DNA of 50,990 nt, from assembly GCA_035254305.1 (NCBI GenBank), contig DATFAS010000225.1, positions 1-50,990 on the forward strand. The letters are read 5' to 3'. The number at the start of each line of letters is the position of its first letter. The stretch's first letter is position 1. Both the position numbers and the translations under genes were made by a program. The stretch is from DATFAS01 sp035254305. Lineage in GTDB: Bacteria; Bacillota; Bacilli; Aneurinibacillales; RAOX-1. The notes beneath the pieces are model-generated. The model ran no database searches. It was not told the DNA's origin and worked only from the letters and a program-made list of their open reading frames with translations. This document shows positions 15,836 through 25,201 of the stretch, one piece after another.

Positions 15836-17127
15836 TGTTTGCCACCCTCTCCAATATATTAAAAGTTGACGACTTGCGTAAGAGAGTGATTTTCACCCTC
15901 TTGATGCTCGTCGTCTTTAGGATTGGGAGTTTCGTCCCAGTCCCAAACATTAATATTTCTGTTTTGGAAGCCTTCGGTCAACAAAATAATATCTTTGGCT
16001 TCCTAAACACTTTTTCTGGTGGTGCATTAGGTAAATTCTCCATATTTGCTATGGGGATCATGCCGTATATTACGGCATCAATTATTATGCAGTTGTTATC
16101 CATGGATGTCGTACCCAAGTTTACTCAATGGTCTAAAGAAGGAGAAGCAGGTCGCCGTAAGATTGCGCAGCTAACAAGGTATGGGACGGTTATTTTGGGA
16201 TTTATTCAAGCGATAGGGTTATCTATTGGATTTAATAATCTATATCCTGGTCTTGTAACAACCCCTTCTGTAGCCACATATCTCTTGATTGCATTGACCT
16301 TGACGGCTGGAACTGCTTTTCTCATGTGGTTGGGTGAACAAGTTACGGAATACGGAATCGGAAATGGGATTTCCTTAATCATTACTGCGGGGATTGTCGC
16401 AAGTATACCTTCTGGAGCCCAAACGATTTATGCTACAGAATTCCATAATGCGGGCGACGCTATTTTCTTGCATATTGTTAAGCTAGCATTAATACTTTTG
16501 GTTATTGTAGCCATTGTAGTTGGAATTATTTTTGTACAACAAGGTGTACGAAAGATTCCAGTACAGTATGCCAAACGTGTTGTTGGACGAAGAATGTCAG
16601 GTGGGCAATCCACACATATTCCGCTTAAAGTAAACGCAGCAGGCGTAATGCCAGTCATCTTTGCGATCTCTCTCATTGTGTTTCCGCCAACTGTGGCCAA
16701 TTTCTGGGCCGGAAACCGTGTAGCGGATTGGATAATTAAGAACCTTAATTATCAAGCGCCATTCGGCATGGTTCTATACGTACTTCTCATTATTGGGTTT
16801 ACTTACTTCTATACTTTTGTACAGATTAACCCTACTCAGATGGCTGATAACATGAAGAAGAACGGAGGCTATGTCCCGGGTATCCGTCCTGGTAAAACAA
16901 CAGAAGATTACATCACTCGTACGATGAACCGCATCACTTTGGTAGGAGCAATTTTCTTGGCTGCAATTTCAGTTCTTCCGATACTATTCACAGCATTAAG
17001 CAATCTTCCTCAATCAGTTCGTATTGGTGGAACTTCAATATTGATTGTAGTTGGTGTAGTATTAGATACGATGAAGCAAATTGATAGTCAGTTGATAAAA
17101 CGTCATTATAAAGGCTTTATCAAGTAA
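15835..17127 (+). CDS. secY: Protein translocase subunit SecY
   Basis: 430-residue polytopic membrane protein with ten predicted membrane helices, the pore of the Sec translocon with SecE and SecG. Recognisable parts are GGALGKFSIFAMGIMPYITA near helix 2, the GEQVTEYGIGNGIS loop, and the cytoplasmic NMKKNGGYVPGIRPG segment that contacts SecA and the ribosome. Position after rplO is canonical. Length is normal. Confidence 0.98.
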   Translation: MFATLSNILKVDDLRKRVIFTLLMLVVFRIGSFVPVPNINISVLEAFGQQNNIFGFLNTFSGGALGKFSIFAMGIMPYITASIIMQLLSMDVVPKFTQWSKEGEAGRRKIAQLTRYGTVILGFIQAIGLSIGFNNLYPGLVTTPSVATYLLIALTLTAGTAFLMWLGEQVTEYGIGNGISLIITAGIVASIPSGAQTIYATEFHNAGDAIFLHIVKLALILLVIVAIVVGIIFVQQGVRKIPVQYAKRVVGRRMSGGQSTHIPLKVNAAGVMPVIFAISLIVFPPTVANFWAGNRVADWIIKNLNYQAPFGMVLYVLLIIGFTYFYTFVQINPTQMADNMKKNGGYVPGIRPGKTTEDYITRTMNRITLVGAIFLAAISVLPILFTALSNLPQSVRIGGTSILIVVGVVLDTMKQIDSQLIKRHYKGFIK

Positions 17128-17165
17128 AGTTGTTTTCTATATAAAGTGGACGGGAGGAGAAGACA

Positions 17166-17816
17166 GTGAATATTATCTTGATGGGGTTACCAGGTGCAGG
17201 GAAAGGCACGCAAGCAGAACGTATTGTAGAGGTATTTGATATTCCACATATTTCTACAGGTGATATGTTTCGTGCAGCAGTAAGAGAAGAAACAGAGATG
17301 GGTCTCGCTGCAAAATCATATATGGATCAGGGGCAACTTGTGCCTGATCATGTAGTAATTGGTATTGTTCGTGAACGTTTGGGTAAAGATGATTGTAAAA
17401 AGGGTTTTCTTCTAGACGGCTTCCCACGTACGGTTGCCCAGGCGATTGCTCTTGATGAAACACTTCAAGGTATGAGTCGAAAGATCGATCATGTCATCAA
17501 TATTGATGTAGATCGTGATATTCTCTTGGGCCGTCTCACTGGCCGCCGAATCTGCCGTGGCTGCGGTGCAACTTATCATGTTATCTTTAATCCACCAGAA
17601 GTGGAAGGAAAATGTGATAAGTGTAGCGGAGAATTATACCAACGTGATGACGACAATGAAAAAACTGTCGCTACTCGTTTGGATGTTAATATCGAGCAGT
17701 CTGCTCCATTACTTTCTTATTACGAGGACAAAAACTTGTTGAGAAATATTGATGGTCAGCAGGAAATTGGGAATGTTTTCGAAAAGATTGCGAACCTGTT
17801 GAGAGGTCAAGCGTAA
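17166..17816 (+). CDS. adk: Adenylate kinase (zinc-containing lid)
   Basis: Interconverts ATP+AMP and 2 ADP. The 216-residue protein has the P-loop GLPGAGKGTQ at residues 7-16 and DGFPRT. Its long lid carries four cysteines (CRGC and CDKC), which typically bind zinc in Gram-positive enzymes. Start is GTG after GGGAGGAGAAGACA. It shares a base with the next gene (AATGA overlap), so adk and map are coupled. Confidence 0.98.
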   Translation: MNIILMGLPGAGKGTQAERIVEVFDIPHISTGDMFRAAVREETEMGLAAKSYMDQGQLVPDHVVIGIVRERLGKDDCKKGFLLDGFPRTVAQAIALDETLQGMSRKIDHVINIDVDRDILLGRLTGRRICRGCGATYHVIFNPPEVEGKCDKCSGELYQRDDDNEKTVATRLDVNIEQSAPLLSYYEDKNLLRNIDGQQEIGNVFEKIANLLRGQA

Positions 17817-18562
17817 TGATCATTTGCAAGTCAAAATCCGAAGTGGATATTATGCGTGAAGCAGGCCGAATTGTAGCGCTAACTCATAAAGAGCTGGCGA
17901 AGGCCGTTCGTCCTGGTATAACAACAAAAGACTTGGATGATATAGCAGATAAATTCATCCGAAGCATGGGTGCTACTCCATCTTTCAAAGGATATGGAGG
18001 GTTCTCCGGTAGCATTTGTACTTCCGTGAACGAGGAACTTGTCCACGGTATTCCAGGAAATCGTGTTCTAAAGGATGGAGATATCATTAGTCTAGATATC
18101 GGTGCTGAAGTTCAAGGGTATCATGGTGATTCTGCCTGGTCGTTTGCGGTTGGAACGATTACTGATGAAGCCAAAAGACTTATGGAAATAACGGAACAAT
18201 CCTTATTTCAAGGTCTTGAACAGGCTAAACCGGGTGCTAGATTATCTGATATTTCACATGCCATCCAAGTTTATGTTGAAGCTGCGGGCTTCTCCATTGT
18301 ACGGGAATATGTCGGTCATGGCATAGGACGAAACCTGCATGAAGATCCGCAAATCCCTAACTACGGGCCGCCTGGTAGAGGGCCAAGATTAAAGCCTGGT
18401 ATGGTCTTAGCCATAGAACCTATGGTTAACGCAGGCACAAGATATGTTCGTACACTTGAGGATAATTGGACTGTAGTAACAGTTGATAATTCCTTGTGTG
18501 CACACTACGAACATACCATAGCAATCACGGATGATGGTTATGAAATCTTGACAAAAGCCTAA
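17816..18562 (+). CDS. map: Methionine aminopeptidase, type I
   Basis: Removes N-terminal Met from new proteins using two metal ions. 248 residues. Metal ligands are seen in SLDIGAEVQGYHGD (Asp pair), VGHGIGRNLHEDP (His), AIEPMV (Glu) and YEHTIAI (Glu). It lacks the N-terminal zinc-finger extension, as expected for the MetAP-Ia form. Overlaps adk by one base. Confidence 0.98.
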   Translation: MIICKSKSEVDIMREAGRIVALTHKELAKAVRPGITTKDLDDIADKFIRSMGATPSFKGYGGFSGSICTSVNEELVHGIPGNRVLKDGDIISLDIGAEVQGYHGDSAWSFAVGTITDEAKRLMEITEQSLFQGLEQAKPGARLSDISHAIQVYVEAAGFSIVREYVGHGIGRNLHEDPQIPNYGPPGRGPRLKPGMVLAIEPMVNAGTRYVRTLEDNWTVVTVDNSLCAHYEHTIAITDDGYEILTKA

Positions 18563-18578
18563 TGTAGGTGATTTAAAG

Positions 18579-18887
18579 GTGAAAGATTCCGAGACGCTTG
18601 TGTGTATCGGTCAAATCGTGCAAATTCTTCGTGGGCGAGATGAGAATAAATATGCTATTGTTATTTCGCGGGTTGATGATAAATTTGTTTTCCTTGCGGA
18701 TGGTGATAAGCGTAAATTCGATCGCCCGAAGAAAAAAAATGTCCTACACTTGAAATTTGTTGACTATGTATCTCAAGAGGTGCGAAAAAGCATTCTAGAT
18801 ACCGGAAGAGTCACAAATGGCAAGTTGAGATATGCAATGAACAAATTTTTAGAGCAGATCCAGGAAGTACAATGCAAAGGAGAGTAG
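18579..18887 (+). CDS. KOW-domain RNA-binding protein (L14e-like)
   Basis: 102 residues. An N-terminal KOW-like SH3 fold (GQIVQILRGRDENKYAIVI, residues 11-29) is followed by a KRKFDRPKKKN basic stretch. Small KOW proteins of this kind (YbzG in B. subtilis) commonly sit between map and infA in Bacilli. The start is GTG at 18579. Role unknown; ribosome association is likely from fold and context. Confidence 0.85.
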   Translation: MKDSETLVCIGQIVQILRGRDENKYAIVISRVDDKFVFLADGDKRKFDRPKKKNVLHLKFVDYVSQEVRKSILDTGRVTNGKLRYAMNKFLEQIQEVQCKGE

Positions 18888-18891
18888 GCCT

Positions 18892-19110
18892 ATGGCTAAG
18901 GAAGATGTAATTGAGGTAGAAGGCACTGTCATTGAGCCACTACCAAACGCGATGTTTCGCGTAGAATTAGAGAATGGACATAAGATTTTAGCTCATGTTT
19001 CCGGGAAAATTCGTATGCACTTCATTCGAATCCTTCCAGGGGATAAGGTTACTGTTGAATTGTCCCCTTATGATTTAACTAGAGGACGGATCACTTATCG
19101 TTTTAAATAA
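18892..19110 (+). CDS. infA: Translation initiation factor IF-1
   Basis: 72 residues, exact family size. It begins MAKEDVIEVEGTVIEPLPNA and ends with LTRGRITYRFK. An OB-fold protein that occupies the A site during initiation. Starts 4 bases after the KOW gene's stop. Confidence 0.98.
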   Translation: MAKEDVIEVEGTVIEPLPNAMFRVELENGHKILAHVSGKIRMHFIRILPGDKVTVELSPYDLTRGRITYRFK

Positions 19111-19249
19111 ATCATAAGCCTTCTGGGTGAAGGATCAAATTGACGGTAGAATGTAAACCGGAATTTAGTTCGGAAAATCGGCACAACAATCGCTTTTGTA
19201 CAATGGAGTGAATCGACGCTGTTCAAAAGCGGCATAGGAGGTTATTAAC

Positions 19250-19363
19250 GTGAAAGTAAGACCATCCGTAAAGCCTATTTGCGAAAAGTGCAAAATCATC
19301 CGTCGCAAAGGTAATGTAATGGTTATTTGTGAAAATCCAAAGCACAAGCAAAGACAAGGATAA
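19250..19363 (+). CDS. rpmJ: 50S ribosomal protein L36
   Basis: 37 residues starting with GTG after ATAGGAGGTTATTAAC. It contains the zinc ligands C11, C14 and C27 plus H33 (CEKC...CENPKHKQRQG), the standard L36 zinc ribbon. It lies between infA and rpsM as in B. subtilis. Confidence 0.97.
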   Translation: MKVRPSVKPICEKCKIIRRKGNVMVICENPKHKQRQG

Positions 19364-19381
19364 ACTAAAGGAGGTGTCATT

Positions 19382-19750
19382 ATGGCCCGTATCGCGGGAG
19401 TTGACATTCCACGTGACAAACGTGTAGAAATCGCATTAACATATATTTTTGGTATCGGTCGTCGTACTTCTCAAAAGATTCTTGAGGGATCTGGAGTGAA
19501 CGTAAACACTCGTGTTCGTGACTTAACTGATGAGGAAGTAAACAAGATTCGTGAATTTATCGATAAGAACGTGAAAGTTGAAGGGGATCTTCGTCGTGAA
19601 ATCTCTCTTAACATTAAGCGTTTGATCGAGATCGGTTCTTATCGTGGTCTTCGTCATCGTCGTGGTTTACCAGTTCGTGGACAACGTTCGAAGACTAATG
19701 CAAGAACTCGCAAAGGTCCTCGTCGTACAGTTGCTAACAAGAAGAAGTAA
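19382..19750 (+). CDS. rpsM: 30S ribosomal protein S13
   Basis: 122 residues. It begins MARIAGVDIPRDKRVEIALTYI in shortened form MARIAGVDIPRDKRVE and ends with the basic tail RTRKGPRRTVANKKK. S13 bridges the subunits and contacts P-site tRNA. Ribosome site AAAGGAGGTG. Confidence 0.97.
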   Translation: MARIAGVDIPRDKRVEIALTYIFGIGRRTSQKILEGSGVNVNTRVRDLTDEEVNKIREFIDKNVKVEGDLRREISLNIKRLIEIGSYRGLRHRRGLPVRGQRSKTNARTRKGPRRTVANKKK

Positions 19751-19768
19751 AGGAGGAGGGAATAAGAC

Positions 19769-20167
19769 ATGGCTAAAAGAAAAAATGTTGTCACTCGTAC
19801 TAAGCGTCGTGACAGAAAAAACATTGAGTCTGGTGTAGCGCATATTCGTTCTACATTCAACAATACAATCGTTACAATTACTGATCCGCATGGAAACACA
19901 ATTTCTTGGGCAAGTGCTGGTGGACTTGGTTTCAAAGGATCTCGTAAGAGCACTCCATTCGCTGCGCAAATGGCTGCGGAACAAGCTGCTAGAACTGCAA
20001 TGGAACATGGCATGAAGAACGTTGAAGTTACTGTAAAAGGACCTGGTTCTGGCCGTGAGGCAGCTATCCGTTCTTTACAGGCTGCTGGTTTAGAAGTCAA
20101 CATGATTAAAGACGTGACTCCTATTCCTCACAATGGTTGCCGTCCACCAAAACGTCGTCGTGTCTAA
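19769..20167 (+). CDS. rpsK: 30S ribosomal protein S11
   Basis: 132 residues. It shows the core STFNNTIVTITDPHGN and the C-terminal DVTPIPHNGCRPPKRRR. S11 is in the 30S platform near the E site. It is 18 bases behind rpsM and followed by an unusually structured 278-base spacer before rpoA. Confidence 0.98.
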   Translation: MAKRKNVVTRTKRRDRKNIESGVAHIRSTFNNTIVTITDPHGNTISWASAGGLGFKGSRKSTPFAAQMAAEQAARTAMEHGMKNVEVTVKGPGSGREAAIRSLQAAGLEVNMIKDVTPIPHNGCRPPKRRRV

Positions 20168-20205
20168 TCTGGCGGAATTTCGCAAGTTAGAAGTTTAAAA
20201 GAGTC

Positions 20206-20278
20206 ATTACCTGTCTATAATGGTTTTATAGAGTGCATTTTATCTGTGTTATGGATAAAATGCATGAAAACGGGTAAT
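20206..20278 (+). ncRNA. Three-way-junction RNA element between rpsK and rpoA
   Basis: Outer stem ATTACCTGT (20206-20214) with ACGGGTAAT (20270-20278) encloses two hairpins directly next to each other: CTATAA/TTATAG (20215-20231, loop of 5) and TGCATTTTATC/GATAAAATGCA (20234-20264, 11 perfect pairs). All pairs are Watson-Crick except one G.U. No U-run follows, so it is not a terminator. A further region (20301-20420) can form CGAAGGGG with CCCC...CTTCG. It may be a processing site or an autoregulatory leader of rpoA-rplQ; I know of no described element here. Confidence 0.6.
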
Positions 20279-20445
20279 TAAAAAACTTAGGTTGCGATAC
20301 TTGGTGACCGCCGAAGGGGAATTCCGGAAAGTGGGGTTGGTTGGATCGCGAACGTTTAAGAAGATTCAAGGGCTGGATAAAGCTTGAGTCTTGGATCCCC
20401 GTTCTTCGCTACCGGAATTTTCGACGTTTGAAGGAGGGTTTGGAT

Positions 20446-21390
20446 ATGATCGAAATAGAAAAGCCTAAAATAGAAGTAGTAGAAGTAAATTCTGATGCAA
20501 CCTATGGAAAGTTCGTAGTTGAGCCGCTTGAACGCGGTTATGGAACAACTTTAGGGAACTCCTTACGTCGCATTTTGCTTTCATCTCTACCTGGTGCAGC
20601 AGTCACTAGTGTTCAGATTGATGGTGTATTGCACGAGTTTTCCACAATTGAAGGAGTAGTAGAGGACACCACGCAAATTATCCTAAACCTTAAATCCCTT
20701 TCATTAAAGATTCACTCTGATGAAGTGAAATATCTTGAAATTGATGCAGAAGGTTCAGGAGAAGTTAGAGCAGGAGATATTCGTGCGGATAGTGATGTAG
20801 AAGTCTTAAATCCAGACTTGCACATTGCTACGTTAGAAGACGATGCTCGCCTTCATATTCGTATGAAAGCTAACCGTGGAAGAGGGTATGTTCCTGCTGA
20901 TCAGAACAAAGACCTCGATCAGCCTATTGGCGTGATTCCGATCGATTCTATCTACACTCCAATCACACGTGTTAATTATCAAGTGGAGAACACACGTGTT
21001 GGTCAAGTTACCAACTACGATAAGCTAACACTTGAGGTTTGGACGGACGGAAGCATTCGACCTGAAGAAGCGGTTAGCCTTGGCGCAAAGATCATGACAG
21101 AACATCTTAATTTGTTCGTTGGTTTAACGGATGAAGCTAAGGATGCCGAAATCATGGTTGAAAAAGAAGAGGACAAGAAGGAAAAGGTTCTGGAAATGAC
21201 CATTGAAGAGCTTGACCTTTCTGTTCGTTCATACAATTGCTTGAAGCGTGCAGGGATTAATACTGTACAAGAATTAACCATGAAATCAGAGGAAGATATG
21301 ATGAAGGTTCGTAATCTTGGACGCAAATCGTTAGAGGAAGTTCAAGAGAAGCTTGCTGAACTCGGTCTTTCCTTAAGAAACGAAGATTAA
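20446..21390 (+). CDS. rpoA: DNA-directed RNA polymerase subunit alpha
   Basis: 314 residues, identical in length to B. subtilis RpoA. The N-terminal assembly domain has EPLERGYGTTLGNSLRRILL; the C-terminal domain (after ~residue 240) has LDLSVRSYNCLKRAGI and KVRNLGRKSLEEV for UP-element and activator contacts. The ATG at 20446 with GAAGGAGGG is chosen; an in-frame TTG at 20341 would add 35 atypical residues. Preceded by a structured spacer that could control it. Confidence 0.98.
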   Translation: MIEIEKPKIEVVEVNSDATYGKFVVEPLERGYGTTLGNSLRRILLSSLPGAAVTSVQIDGVLHEFSTIEGVVEDTTQIILNLKSLSLKIHSDEVKYLEIDAEGSGEVRAGDIRADSDVEVLNPDLHIATLEDDARLHIRMKANRGRGYVPADQNKDLDQPIGVIPIDSIYTPITRVNYQVENTRVGQVTNYDKLTLEVWTDGSIRPEEAVSLGAKIMTEHLNLFVGLTDEAKDAEIMVEKEEDKKEKVLEMTIEELDLSVRSYNCLKRAGINTVQELTMKSEEDMMKVRNLGRKSLEEVQEKLAELGLSLRNED

Positions 21391-21419
21391 TATACCTGTT
21401 TAAGAGGGAGGGAAACGAA

Positions 21420-21782
21420 ATGGCATATTCTAAAGTAGGCCGTAGAAGTTCCGCTCGTAAAGCATTGTTCCGTGATCTTGCAACGGATTTGTTTATCAAT
21501 GAGCGTATCGAAACTACTGAAACTAAAGCAAAGGAACTACGTTCCATTGCAGAAAAATTAATCACTTTGGCTAAGCGTGGAGATTTACATGCTCGCCGCC
21601 AAGTATCTGCTTTCGTTCGCAATGAGGTAGCTGATACAACAACTGGACAAGATGCTGTTCAGAAGTTGTTCTCTGACATTGCTCCACGCTATGCTGAACG
21701 CAATGGTGGATATACTCGTATTCTAAAGCTTGGGCCTCGTCGTGGAGACGGTGCGCCTATGGTGTACTTAGAGCTTGTATAA
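21420..21782 (+). CDS. rplQ: 50S ribosomal protein L17
   Basis: 120 residues. It begins MAYSKVGRRSSARKALFRDLA and contains TTETKAKELRSIAEKLITLAK in abbreviated form. Last gene of the ribosomal super-operon, with a terminator 14 bases after its stop. L17 is at the exit-tunnel rim. Confidence 0.97.
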   Translation: MAYSKVGRRSSARKALFRDLATDLFINERIETTETKAKELRSIAEKLITLAKRGDLHARRQVSAFVRNEVADTTTGQDAVQKLFSDIAPRYAERNGGYTRILKLGPRRGDGAPMVYLELV

Positions 21783-21795
21783 GACTTAGATGATG

Positions 21796-21855
21796 AAAAA
21801 GGGTGGAGCAGAATCCTGAAGATATTTAGGATTCTGATTCTGTGCCCTTTTTTTG
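21796..21855 (+). terminator. Terminator of the ribosomal super-operon
   Basis: AAAAGGG (from 21797) pairs with CCCTTTT at 21845, with an inner stem AGAATCCT/AGGATTCT (21810-21817 and 21828-21835), followed by a run of T to 21854. Strong rho-independent form. Confidence 0.85.
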
Positions 21856-21878
21856 TTTTATGAAAGGAGCTTTAAGTC

Positions 21879-22709
21879 ATGGATCCTTTAGTCGTTTTCA
21901 ATCAAGTGAACTTTGCTTATCCACAGAAGCCAGAGGAGCTTATTCTTAAACAGGTTTCCCTGACAGTTAGTCAGGGAGAATTCGTAACAATCATTGGACA
22001 TAATGGTTCGGGAAAGTCTACATTAGCCAAGCATATGAATGGTCTCCTGCTTCCAACTAATGGGCAAGTTTTCATTGATTCTATAGATACTTTAGACCAA
22101 GACACATTATGGAATATTCGACAGCGAGTAGGGATTGTATTTCAAAATCCGGATAATCAATTTGTTGCTCCCACTGTCTATGATGATGTCGGGTTTGGGC
22201 TCGAAAATTTAGGTATTTCGCGCCAGGAAATGATTGTTCGAATTGAGGAGGCTTTACAGCAAGTCTCGATGGCTGCCTATAAAGACAGAGAGCCTCATCG
22301 ACTATCAGGCGGACAGAAGCAGCGAGTGGCAATTGCCGGTATATTAGCCATGAAGCCCAAATTGATTGTTCTAGATGAAAGTACGGCGATGCTAGACCCT
22401 ATTGGTCGTAAGGAAGTCCTCTCGGTTGTAGATTCTCTTCATAAAGAAGGGATTACGATTATTAATATTACCCATTATTTGGAGGAGGCACTCTCTTCAG
22501 ACCGTATTATCGTCATGAATCGTGGGGAAATTTTTCTACAAGGGACTCCCTTAGAAGTCTTCTCACATAGTGATGAATTAAGGAAGATTGGGCTTGATGT
22601 TCCCTTTTCCGTGGAGATGGCGATTCGCCTACGCAAGAGGGGATTAACTATAAGTAAGGAGATCTGGCGCACAGATCAGCTGGTAACAGAACTATGGAAC
22701 TTATTGTAA
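21879..22709 (+). CDS. ecfA1: ECF transporter ATP-binding protein EcfA1
   Basis: 276-residue ABC ATPase of the energy-coupling factor module that powers several vitamin or metal uptake S-components. Walker A GHNGSGKSTLAK, Q-loop FQNPDNQF, signature LSGGQKQRVAIAG, Walker B LIVLDESTAMLDP and switch His in NITHYLEEA are all present. It overlaps ecfA2 by 16 bases, which fits coupled heterodimer production. Confidence 0.97.
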   Translation: MDPLVVFNQVNFAYPQKPEELILKQVSLTVSQGEFVTIIGHNGSGKSTLAKHMNGLLLPTNGQVFIDSIDTLDQDTLWNIRQRVGIVFQNPDNQFVAPTVYDDVGFGLENLGISRQEMIVRIEEALQQVSMAAYKDREPHRLSGGQKQRVAIAGILAMKPKLIVLDESTAMLDPIGRKEVLSVVDSLHKEGITIINITHYLEEALSSDRIIVMNRGEIFLQGTPLEVFSHSDELRKIGLDVPFSVEMAIRLRKRGLTISKEIWRTDQLVTELWNLL

Positions 22710-23560
22710 AAGATTTAACCCATACATATGCCATAGGTACACCCTTCGCGAGACAAGCATTATCTCCCATTAATCTTCGGATTCCTTCTGGTAGTTTCAC
22801 GGCTATTATTGGACATACAGGATCTGGTAAATCGACGTTAATTCAGCATTTTAATGGATTGCTTAAGCCAACTACGGGCGAAGTCGTGGTTGGGGATTAT
22901 CGAATTACCAAAAAGACAAAGAAAAATCTGCGTGAGCTACGCAAGCTTGTTGGTCTTGTCTTTCAATATCCGGAGTATCAGCTATTTGAGGAAACAGTTG
23001 AAAAGGATATCTCGTTTGGTCCGAGTAATTATGATTTTCCCCCTGAGTTAATTTCTTCTCGTGTTAGGGAGGCAATGAGCCTTGTGGGGCTTGATTATGA
23101 AACCTATAGGGATAAATCTCCTTTTTCCTTAAGTGGCGGACAAATGAGAAGAGTAGCTTTAGCAGGTGTACTTGCGTTATCCCCAAAAGTATTAGTGCTT
23201 GATGAACCAACTGCAGGTCTTGATCCGCATGGGAAGAAGGAGATTCTTGAGAGGATCTATCAGCTTCATCGACAAGAGCATTGGACAACGATCCTTGTAA
23301 CACATAATATGGAGGATGCTGCCCGCTACGCTGATCAAATTATTGTGATGAAGGATGGTCAGGTTTTTCAACAAGGTACACCCATGGAGGTCTTTTCAGA
23401 AGGGCAATCTCTCCAACAGATTGGACTGGATTTACCGGAAATTACCCAATTCATTATTGAACTTAATAAAAAACTAGATCCCCCTATTCCAACGAATATA
23501 TTCAGTCTTGAATTATTGGAACAAGAGCTTGTGAAACGCTGGAAAGGAGGGAAGAAATGA
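22694..23560 (+). CDS. ecfA2: ECF transporter ATP-binding protein EcfA2
   Basis: 288-residue ABC ATPase, partner of EcfA1. Walker A GHTGSGKSTLIQ, Q-loop FQYPEYQLF, signature LSGGQMRRVALAG, Walker B VLVLDEPTAGLDP, switch His in VTHNMEDAA. It overlaps both neighbours (16 bases with ecfA1, 4 with ecfT). Confidence 0.97.
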   Translation: MELIVKDLTHTYAIGTPFARQALSPINLRIPSGSFTAIIGHTGSGKSTLIQHFNGLLKPTTGEVVVGDYRITKKTKKNLRELRKLVGLVFQYPEYQLFEETVEKDISFGPSNYDFPPELISSRVREAMSLVGLDYETYRDKSPFSLSGGQMRRVALAGVLALSPKVLVLDEPTAGLDPHGKKEILERIYQLHRQEHWTTILVTHNMEDAARYADQIIVMKDGQVFQQGTPMEVFSEGQSLQQIGLDLPEITQFIIELNKKLDPPIPTNIFSLELLEQELVKRWKGGKK

Positions 23561-24360
23561 ATTTTTTAAGTAACATCCCAATTGGACAGTATGTACCGGG
23601 TACCTCATTTGTTCATCGATTGGATCCTCGATCGAAGCTCTTATTTATCTTATATTTTATTATTCTTGTCTTTATGGCGGATGAAAAGTGGACCTACGGC
23701 ATCGTTGTTCTCTTTAGTCTCCTTGCTATTTTTACATCGCGTATTTCGTTAGCGTATCTCCTCAATGGTCTAAAGCCTATTTGGTGGGTGGTGGTATTTA
23801 CCGTGATCATTCATCTGACAACAACACAAGGTGGTGACGTCGTATTTACATGGAAGTGGCTTACGGTGTATCGAGAAGGTTTGAATATGGCGATTCTAAC
23901 TACGATACGCTTAGTTCTATTGGTAATCATAGCTTCTCTGCTTACATTGACGACTTCACCTCTTGACTTAACAGATGGGATTGAAAAGTTATTTCAACCC
24001 TTCACTCGATTTGGCTTCCCTGCCCATGAATTAGCCATGATGATGTCGATTGCTCTACGATTTATCCCAACGTTGCTAGAAGAGACAGAGAAAATCATGA
24101 AGGCACAGATTTCGCGTGGTGCTGACTTCGAGACCGGGAATATCGTCAAGAAGGTGAAAAGCATGATTCCCCTGCTCATCCCTCTTTTTATAAGTGCTTT
24201 TCGAAGAGCAGAGGAACTGGCATTGGCTATGGAGTCGAGAGGATATCGGGGTGCAGAAGGGCGAACGAAATTAAGAGAGTTATCCTGGTCTAGGGCAGAT
24301 GGTATACTTCTTATTCTTGCTATTCTGTTAGCGGTTATTTTTATTTTCTTGAAAAGGTAA
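23557..24360 (+). CDS. ecfT: ECF transporter transmembrane protein EcfT
   Basis: 267-residue membrane protein linking the two ATPases to the substrate-binding S-components. It has several hydrophobic helices and two Ala/Ser-Arg-Gly coupling motifs: ISRGADFETG (~residue 187) and MESRGYRGAEGRT (~residue 225). Overlaps ecfA2 by 4 bases. Confidence 0.97.
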   Translation: MNFLSNIPIGQYVPGTSFVHRLDPRSKLLFILYFIILVFMADEKWTYGIVVLFSLLAIFTSRISLAYLLNGLKPIWWVVVFTVIIHLTTTQGGDVVFTWKWLTVYREGLNMAILTTIRLVLLVIIASLLTLTTSPLDLTDGIEKLFQPFTRFGFPAHELAMMMSIALRFIPTLLEETEKIMKAQISRGADFETGNIVKKVKSMIPLLIPLFISAFRRAEELALAMESRGYRGAEGRTKLRELSWSRADGILLILAILLAVIFIFLKR

Positions 24361-24428
24361 GAGCACCCATTGCAGGGTACCATACACAAAAAAATGTTTT
24401 TATAGCTTTCTTAGGAGGTACTTGAACA

Positions 24429-25172
24429 TTGCCATATCGTAAGGTCAAATGCATAGTTAGCTATGATGGCAGTAATTATGCTGGATATCAAATACAGACC
24501 AATGGGGCCACTGTGCAACAAATGCTTGAAGAAGCGATTGAACGTATTACGAAGGAAAAGACGACGGTCTATGCCTCTGGACGTACAGACGCAGGGGTGC
24601 ATGCTAAGGGGCAGGTATTTCACTTCTGTACGTCATCTTCGATACCTGTAGAGAAGTGGCCGTTTGCCTTCGCAAGCCAACTACCACATGATATCTCGGT
24701 TCAGTCTGCAGAGGAAGTGCATGATTCCTTCCATGCACGTTATGATGTTGTGGAGAAAACCTATCGATATTGTGTGATGAATCGTAGATTTCCTGATGTG
24801 TTCTTCCGCAGATATGCATGGCACATACCCCGACCATTGAACGTTGAGGCAATGATCACGGCATCAAGATTTTTGGTGGGAGTTCATGACTTCACATCCT
24901 TTTGTTCCGTGAGGTCAGAGAAAGAAGTCAAGGTCAGGGAAATATATGAGATTACGTTCGATAGGGATGAGGAAGGGATGCTTTGGATCTCTTTCCGTGG
25001 GAATGGTTTTCTCTACAATATGGTGAGAATCATGGTTGGCACTTTAGTAAAGATTGGATTAAGTGAGAAGCCCGCTGATTCGATTGCACAAATACTAGAG
25101 GCTAAGGATCGTAAGAAGGCTGGTCCTACGGCACCACCGCAAGGGTTATTTCTGTGGGAAGTAGGATATTAG
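24429..25172 (+). CDS. truA: tRNA pseudouridine synthase A
   Basis: 247 residues; modifies U38-U40 in the tRNA anticodon stem. The catalytic Asp is in ASGRTDAGVHAKGQ (near residue 54). The start is a TTG at 24429 behind TTAGGAGGTACTTGAACA; no better ATG is nearby and the N-terminus RKVKCIVSYDGSNYAGYQ is family-like. Confidence 0.96.
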   Translation: MPYRKVKCIVSYDGSNYAGYQIQTNGATVQQMLEEAIERITKEKTTVYASGRTDAGVHAKGQVFHFCTSSSIPVEKWPFAFASQLPHDISVQSAEEVHDSFHARYDVVEKTYRYCVMNRRFPDVFFRRYAWHIPRPLNVEAMITASRFLVGVHDFTSFCSVRSEKEVKVREIYEITFDRDEEGMLWISFRGNGFLYNMVRIMVGTLVKIGLSEKPADSIAQILEAKDRKKAGPTAPPQGLFLWEVGY

Positions 25173-25201
25173 AAAATACACCGGGAAACGTTGTTTTTTA
25201 C

